DNA from: Calycina herbarum
Taxonomy: Eukaryota; Ascomycota; Leotiomycetes; Helotiales; Pezizellaceae
Assembly: GCA_001414485.1 (NCBI GenBank)
Contig: LLEY01000015.1
Location: 496,001 to 560,000, forward strand
Direction: 5' to 3'
DNA length: 64,000 nucleotides
Translations under genes and position numbers: made by a program
Notes under the pieces: model-generated
What the model was told of the DNA's origin: nothing
What the model saw: the letters and a program-made list of their open reading frames with translations, nothing else
The model's database searches: none
Shown: positions 57,501 to 64,000 of the stretch, one piece after another
Position numbering within the stretch: position 1 is the first letter of the stretch
Layout: every line of letters begins with the position of its first letter

Positions 57501-58584
57501 ATTCGTGGAGAACAGTGAGGAGAGAGTGGCACATTGCGTTTCTAGCCATGTTTTCTCATATTCTGAACCTAGGCAAGGGCTCTCCGCAATGGACACAAAG
57601 ACTGCTGGGTAAGAGATTCCCTGTGGGCTTCATGAGATGCACGCACCATTTGACAAGCCACCAGAATTCTCGAAATTTCGTTTTGAACTGCGCACTTTCC
57701 AGAGTAAATGATCGAGGTTCGAATCAACCCAAAGAATGTAGTTTGTTGACAGTGCTGCGTGGTTGAGTTGTCGTCGACCTCACCCCCCGCGATTCGTTTT
57801 CGACAACGATAAATCGTATACACGGGAGAGGAACAGGGGGGGGTTATACTCTGAGGTGGCCAGGGTCGTTCCTGCCCTTATCCGTGGACTTCCCTCAGGA
57901 CAAGGAGCCATCGAGGTCAAAAGAGGGAAGGAGCGACCCTCGACTTCAGGGCAACCTCAACACCCTCGAGAGTCAAGAGTCGGGAATGCTCGTCGTCCGG
58001 TTCTAGACCTCCGAACCTCCAGGTGGCTCCTTCCTTCTTGCTCGACAGCCCACTCGCGACTGCTTCTGCCGCAGAAGTGCTTGGTCGGTCGTTTTCGACC
58101 TCCCACTGAAGAATCGGCCTCCTCAGAGCGAGATGTGAGCTTCTACCTCTTAACATGAAACAAATCAACTGTTCGACTTGCCTTCTTACATGCGCTTGGT
58201 GCACTTGCTAATTTGTACCACGCTTAGGTTTTCTGCGTCACATAATTTGACATGGTACACTGTATATTGATCACCTCGTATGAAGTTGAATACGAAAGGG
58301 TCAGTATGTTGTAAGAGATCAGAACGCGAAAAGAAGATTCGGCTAGGAGATACAATACTGCAATGGAATACAATATGACTTCAACTAAATTGGATTTTAG
58401 CTTCTTCTTATCAAATTACTGTACAGGATGCTTGTTCTACGGAAAGAAAAGACAAGCGACACGGAGACATCACCTGTACTTCGAACCTAGAGAAAGTTGA
58501 GAAGAAAGGCTCTCTCCGTCCTCTCTCGACACCAGTTATTCCTCCATTTCCTTTTCTCAAACCGGCCATCCACTTCTTTAAATT
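54565..58584. other. 4-kb intergenic region with microsatellites
   Basis: No gene is supported. Low-complexity tracts include an (ATTC)n run at about 55409-55431 and the CTTTG tract annotated separately. A frame at 57763-58158 (plus) overlaps an antisense frame and has no family resemblance. A GGTTCGAATC string at about 57715 looks like a tRNA B box but has no matching cloverleaf. Confidence 0.4.
55951..56030. repeat. CTTTG pentanucleotide microsatellite grading into TTTG
   Basis: About ten uninterrupted TTGCT units (55961-56010) are followed by TTTG units (to 56030). It translates on the minus strand as a KAKQS repeat in an otherwise meaningless frame. Confidence 0.9.
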
Positions 58585-59202
58585 TCAATGCGCCAACGAG
58601 GGCTTCGAAGTCAGGGGTAGTGATGGGGTAGCTGTGATCACAGATGAAGAACTTTGCCGGACTCCAATGCAAACTTCAGAGTCAGGTATCAAAGCCTTGC
58701 AATTCCCCAAACCAGGCCTCCCAACCGAAGGGTTCCAGGCGAAGAAATCGGATTCTTTGATATCTTGGGTACCCATAATTGACCAGCAGGTGTCGGTTCT
58801 AAGCGGGTAAATGTTAGACATGCTTACAATTGATATGGGTAAGAAGGAGGACTTATGAAGATACATGCCAAAACCTGATGCAATTTGGGGCTATTCCAGA
58901 CTGCTGTGGGGTACCGGATGGGAAAGTCGACGTGATGAGGGGTGAGGTGCGGGTTGTTGGTGCCAGGAACTGACACGCAGTAGTAGATGTTTGGCTGTAT
59001 TCAAGTATTAGCAACTCATTGACTCCTTTTCTTCAGATGATTCTTTCAATGTGACATTATGTACCTTTATATTCTCACAATTGCCCCCAACAACTGGATT
59101 CCACGTAATAAAATCATTGGTGGAGAAGGTACCAAATATAGTAGAGATAACACAAACCACACCTTTTTTCGCAGATTGAAATTTTTGTTCTAAAAAGCTC
59201 AA
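58585..59202 (-). pseudogene. LysM-domain protein, 5'-truncated at a retroelement border
   Basis: On the minus strand two LysM modules can be read. The first, STIFGTFSTNDFITWNPVVG followed by GNCENIK, splices through a 70-nt intron (59064-58995, GTACAT...ATACAG) to PNIYYCVSVPGTNNPHLTPH. The second, NCIRFW, then TDTCWSIMGTQDIKESDFFA, WNPSVG and CKALIPDSEVCIGV, ends in a Ser/Thr-rich tail at 58585-58587. These match the tandem LysM pattern of fungal secreted chitin-binding proteins, some of which are effectors that sequester chitin fragments. No signal peptide or start codon exists: the frame runs into degraded retroelement DNA at about 59170-59210. The junction between the modules (about 58790-58880) does not splice cleanly with a consensus donor. 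It is most likely a broken gene. Confidence 0.7.
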
Positions 59203-59204
59203 TC

Positions 59205-60160
59205 TCTCTTACTTCCGCTTAATAAGCTAAATTCCTTCTATAGAGTCTCTCTTAGGAGGGCCTCCATCCTCGCCTACACCTCTAGGAAGAGGCATAAAGA
59301 GGGGGGGGTTTGCCCGATTCCCTCTATCCCGAACATCTAATAACACTTCGTCTCTAAGACCACCAGAGCTCTCGAACGCAGAGCTATAGCCTAAACCTTC
59401 TTTAGAGGGATTAGAGAAGCTATAGACCACCACCTTAGCACTGCTCTCGATAGCGCCTCTCTAGAACTCTTACCCTTCCTCTAAGCCTTTTACACTCAAG
59501 TAGCCGACCTTAGCCTTTCTTTCTACTAGGCATTTACTAAAGAGACCTTACCTCCACTTTCTTTAGCCCTTAACACTTAGAGTATAGAGACGCCCCTACG
59601 CCCTCGTCGACTCCCTCCTCCTCTCTAGGCCTTATAAGGAAAATTTCATACGTATAGACTATAAGGAATACCTTAATACCGGAAAACAAAGCCAAAGCTA
59701 CAAGTATAATAACAACAACAACTATAACTATATCACCTCTCTCTTCCGCCGCCTTTAAGCTATAGAAGAATAAGAGAACACCGGCTAAATCTAACCTTAG
59801 AGTCTTTATCCGACTCCTCTAGGACTCTCCTAATAGGAACCACTCTGCCTAAGCTATCTTCCTTATACTTTATAACCTAAAAATAGGCTATAAAGAGCTA
59901 GTATAAGAAGTACTCTCGGTTAAATCTGGTTTCGCTATTGTCTCTAAAGACAAAGAAGCTCTAGATACTCTTTTAATAACAAAGAGAGCCTATATCTAAA
60001 CCCTATTTACTATAGCTAAAATAGAGGTCTTATAAGACTAGGTAGTATACTATATAACAGGTATACCTCGAAGTATAGAAACTATCTAGATTAGTAAAGA
60101 AGGAGCGATTCTTTTAACCCTTATTATTACGAATTACGTTATATATAGTAAGTAGTTCAG
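59205..60160 (+). mobile_element. RIP-degraded LINE (Tad-like) ORF1 remnant
   Basis: AT-rich, TA-dinucleotide-rich sequence with stops in every frame. On the plus strand at about 59905-60105 a single frame reads VKSGFAIVSKDKEALDTLL, then VVYYITGIPRSIETI, broken by TAA/TAG. This resembles the conserved end of the gag-like ORF1 of fungal Tad-type LINEs (xTGFAIxPKDxEAxxxLL... W..Y.IPGIPR), recognised from memory of the pattern only. Boundaries are approximate: it starts against the truncated LysM gene and ends where another element seems to begin. Confidence 0.5.
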
Positions 60161-63100
60161 ACGGCGCTCTGATAGGATAAGGCACGATATCTAGGAAATA
60201 GAAGGTAATACTAGAGAGAATTAGTAATATAAAGGTATTTAGGTATTCTAGGATCTCACTATTAAATAACCGTTGGTAGTTACGTAATAGATCCTCTTAG
60301 ATCTCTTAGGGGATCTAGAGGGATCTAGGGATCCAGGCTTATATAGAGATCTAGGTAGCACGAGAAGTTCTATATATACTAGCACGTCTACTATTAGATA
60401 GAAGCTTCGTGCTTAACTTTAGTTATTAATCTTATTATCTTATTTAATATCTTTAATATAAGTAACGAGTTCACTTCTAAGTAAATAACCTAGTATATCT
60501 ATACTTCTTACCTATATACTAACCTTCGAGACTTAGTTATCTTTGTTTAGTTTATTTAAGTTTCGTTATACTTTAAACACCTGCTTAGAAGTTCAGTCGC
60601 TATAGCCCTAGTAACCTCTACAGTAGCTAGCCTAAATACTAGTCGAGTTAATATTATAAGAATATCTAGAAGAGTTACTAGAAGAACACCTACTAGTATA
60701 TATTTAACTAGGAACGACGATAATATTAGTATACTAGACGCCCCCGAGCTCTATAAGGTTAAAGCACTTAAAACTATTAAAGTAAAGATATTAGATACGT
60801 ATTATAGAAAGTAAAAGGAACTCGACTTATTCCTTCTTTAAATAGACATCTACTTCAACTTTAATTCTAACAAATTCGAAGGTAATTATAATTTACAAAC
60901 TATCTTTACTATCTCCTACCTTAGAGGATCAGCGTTAGAATAGGCTTAGTTATATTTAGAGGACTTCTTTAAGAATAAGAATAAAGACAGAAAAATAGAA
61001 TTAACTAAGATTATATTTAAATCTTAGAGAGGATTTAAGGCAACTATTAGAAAAGTCTTTAAAGACTTTAATATAATCTAAATAGCTATATATAAGCTTT
61101 TAGAGTTACGCTAAACCGGATCTATAATAGATTACGCTAATAAGTTTTAACGCTATAGAACGAAATCGAGATAGGATACTATCGCTCTTATAGAACTCTT
61201 CTATAAAGGATTAAAGGTATATATCTATAAGGAGATAGCTAAGTAGAATATATAGTTCTTAACTATTATAGGTATAATTAAGGAAGTTATCTAGTTAGAT
61301 AACTGCTTATACGAATTTAAGAAGAGTAACCCTAGATATAAGGAAAAGAGTTAAGGGTTAGGAAAGTAGAAGCACTCTTACGCTAACAAGTATAGTAAGG
61401 AGGTAAACGCTATATAGAAGAAAACCTTTTCAAAGAAAGAAGGACTTTCCTAGGAGGAGCGAAATCGTTAACGCGAGCAGAACTTATATTATAACTATAG
61501 CCTCTCTAGCTATAGAATAAATAAGTATAGTAAGAAGAAAGACTCTAATAAGAAAGAGCGAATCAACGCTACAGTTAGTAAGGAAGTAGTATTACTTAAT
61601 AAAATTAGACTTATAGACGAGGAACTCAAAGCTAGAGAATATAGTATATAAATTAAAACAGACGCTACAGATATAATAGTAGGCGCTATATACTTATAAC
61701 TAAACAAAGGAATTAAGTTATAAGTTAGTAGAGTATAAGATATTAATAATAATAGAGATCCACTTCTTAAAGAAAATTATAATACATAGTTAAAAATAGA
61801 TTACGAATCTTCTCTTTAAGTAGAATATAAATTACTACTATTAACAAGTTTATTAGAGTTATTAGAGTTAGAATCTAACTTGTCGAAGGTAGATCCTAGA
61901 ATATATAAACCTAAGAAAAGAGAAATATAAGTATTTATTAGAACCTTTAAAAGAGGAAATAGATAGATATATATAAAAGGATAGAAACCTAATTTCTAGA
62001 GCCTATATTCTACCTAAGGAATTAATCCTACTATCTTAACTACTTATAAGATAATAAGGAATAATCAAGATCGAGTAACTATAGTTAGTTCTATTAATAG
62101 TAAAGAAACTATTAAGTTTAAAAAACTAGGACTAGAATAGATAATACTAAGTAACTACCTAGAGGAGAGGGATCTATAGAGGGTTACTAATTTAAAGAAT
62201 AATACCGCTAAATAGCAGTGGTATTACCTAGAGGGATTCGATAAATATAATAGATATCTAAAGTCGGATATAACTATCTACCTACCTAGTTAAGATTATA
62301 AGTTAGAAATTAACAAGAAATATTAGATATTAAAGGTTAAAAAAGGAGTTATAATAATATTTAAGAGATTAGGAGATTAGCGAATGTTTAAGGTTACTAA
62401 GGTAGACCTTTAGACTAACCTAATCTAGGAATTCTACTAACCTATAAAAGACGAGTAGTAGACTACTAAAATATTATATAAAGCAACTATTAAATAGGTT
62501 TAGTATAAACTATAAGCATTATTAGATTAGTCTATAGAAAAACATTTTATAAGAACACTTCTAAAACCTAAGAGAATAGTAGAAGATAGTCTAGTATATA
62601 AAGTAGCTTTTTCTAATAATAAAAAAGTAATATTCTTCCTAAGCTCTTAGAAAGGAGGTAATAGAGAAAGAAGATTTAAGGTTTATTATATTAAACTAGA
62701 AAATTATACTATTATAGGAGAGTTAAACACTATATCTAGAGAAAATCAACTTATAGTAATAGCGAAGATAAGAGGAAAGGAACTCCGAGTCTAATTAATT
62801 CTAAAGCAACGAGTAATTTCCTTTCCTCAGTAGCTTAGAAGAAGTTAAACGTTCTAATTAAAGGTATAAGGCTATACTACTTAGAAGTAGTTAATAGAAT
62901 AGATGTTATATACTAGGATAGAATTATTAATTAGTAAACTATTCTAATAAAAATTACTATTAAAGAATACTACTTAGATATATAATTTAATATTATTAAA
63001 ATAGGGAATAAGAAAGCGATACTTAGTATACTATAGATTTAAGAACATAATCTAGATATTAACTAGAAGGTTCGGAAAATAACCTTTAGTTAATATAATT

Positions 63101-64000
63101 ATATAGGTTTATAATTATAACTATAAGGCTAGAACAAGGTTAGCGCCACCTCTTCTAAGACGCTAAGATACCTTGCCTAGGGTCCTCTATAGGTTAGTAG
63201 AACAGCTGATAACGAAATACCTATATAGTATAGAGAATTTAAGACTTTGTTTAAAAACCTAGAAGACTTATAAGCCTTACTAGAACATTATCTATAAGAT
63301 TATAAGATTAAATTAAAAGAGGGTTATTATCTCTTAAAGCAAAAGCTTTAGTTATATAACTAGAAAAGCTTATAAAGAATAGAAAGTTATATAAAAGAAG
63401 GTATTAAGAAAGGATATATTAGAAAATCTAAGTTATTAATTACCTTAAACATACTTATTATTAAGAAGAAGAACGACCTAGATAGAAGAGTATATATTAA
63501 TTACTAAGAAGTAAATCATACTATAGTTAAGAACGCTTATTCGCTATTACCTAGCTAATACTTATAAGATAAGTTAGGTAAGGTAGTATAATTTACAAAA
63601 CTAGATTAATAAAACGTTTATAGACTTATATAAATAAAAGTTAGAGATAAATAGAAGATAGTATTTACTTTACTATTAGGCTTTTATAAATATATAGTTA
63701 TACTATTTAGACTTTATAATATACTAGCTATATATTAAAGATAAAATAATAATATTTTAAGAGATCTTCTAAGAATAATAGTAATCTATTACCTAGATAA
63801 TATCCTAATCTTCTTAGAAAAAGAAGAAGAATATAAGAGATATATTAGAGAAGTTTTATAATAACTTATAAAAGTAAACTCTTAGTTAAAACTCTTGAAA
63901 TATAAGTTTAAAGTAACTTAAACACTTTTCTTAAGATAGGTGTTTAGTCTAGGAAAAATAGAAATAGATCTAGTAAAGATCTAAGATATCTTAAACTAGA
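60161..64000 (+). mobile_element. RIP-degraded Ty3/Gypsy LTR retrotransposon, truncated by the window end
   Basis: Reading through stops, plus-strand gag and pol can be followed. A gag-like region at about 60830-61330 includes IDIYFNFNSNKFEG, SYLRGSALE, IIDYANKF and ALIELFYKGLKVYIYKEIA. A zinc-knuckle position at about 61481-61522 reads YYNYSLSSYRINKY, with CX2CX4HX4C spacing but Tyr at every ligand. Reverse transcriptase at about 63390-63990 includes EGIKKGYIRKSK, a YLDNILIF motif at about 63789 where YLDD is usual, and a final KIEIDLVKI. An LTR may occupy part of 60160-60590, but its mate lies beyond the window. C-to-T and G-to-A changes account for the losses, so the element is inactive. 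Confidence 0.75.

Noticed and set aside
57700..57735. tRNA-like B box (GGTTCGAATC)
   Set aside because: No A box at the proper distance and no acceptor or anticodon stems can be formed around it.
1..64000. Secondary-metabolite cluster
   Set aside because: Two MDR oxidoreductases, a GMC oxidase and an MFS transporter occur, but they are dispersed, partly dead and without any PKS, NRPS, terpene synthase or cluster regulator.

Overview
This window is nuclear DNA from a filamentous ascomycete (Pezizomycotina; Leotiomycetes is a plausible but unproven guess). The evidence is short GT-AG introns (about 47-140 nt) with recognisable branch points, fungal-type families (HET, LysM, DUF3716-like, GMC oxidoreductases, Dal5-type MFS), and transposons damaged by C-to-T / G-to-A changes of the kind left by repeat-induced point mutation (RIP). 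No rRNA, convincing tRNA or CRISPR array was found.

Layout. 0-3.2 kb: an MGST3-type MAPEG protein converges with an MDR-family oxidoreductase. 3.2-16 kb is an accessory stretch. It holds two short non-autonomous DNA transposons (one with hAT hallmarks, one with TA-flanked ends), a perfect 21-bp hairpin, a cysteine-cluster DUF3716-like gene, a decayed ~100-bp tandem repeat beside an orphan gene, a RIP-inactivated Tc1/mariner element with 33-bp inverted ends, and two decayed genes. 17-25.5 kb is a conserved housekeeping block: an ER/Golgi L-type lectin receptor, Tim13, an NSRP1-like splicing regulator, an NFKBIL1-like protein and a cAMP-dependent protein kinase catalytic subunit. 26-43 kb is mixed: an ABC-transporter remnant, a short HET protein, a secreted GMC oxidoreductase (apparently with a GC-AG intron), a frameshifted glyoxalase-like gene, a disabled Dal5-type MFS transporter, a SINE-like insertion with a 15-bp target-site duplication, an orphan F-box-like gene and a GNAT acetyltransferase. 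43.5-52.8 kb has no supportable gene. 52.8-54.6 kb encodes a seven-transmembrane GPCR-like protein. 58.6-59.2 kb is a 5'-truncated LysM-domain gene. 59.2-64 kb is AT-rich dead retroelement sequence: a LINE ORF1-like remnant followed by a Ty3/Gypsy element that runs off the window.

Functional links are modest. The GPCR and the PKA catalytic subunit could both belong to cAMP signalling but are 27 kb apart, and no metabolic cluster is apparent. The clearest theme is genome dynamics: intact core genes alternate with TE-rich segments in which adjacent accessory genes (oxidoreductase, ABC, MFS, glyoxalase, LysM) are broken. Multi-exon coordinates are given as outer bounds, with exon limits in the evidence. 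Splice sites were placed by reading-frame continuity and family resemblance judged by eye, without transcripts or database searches.
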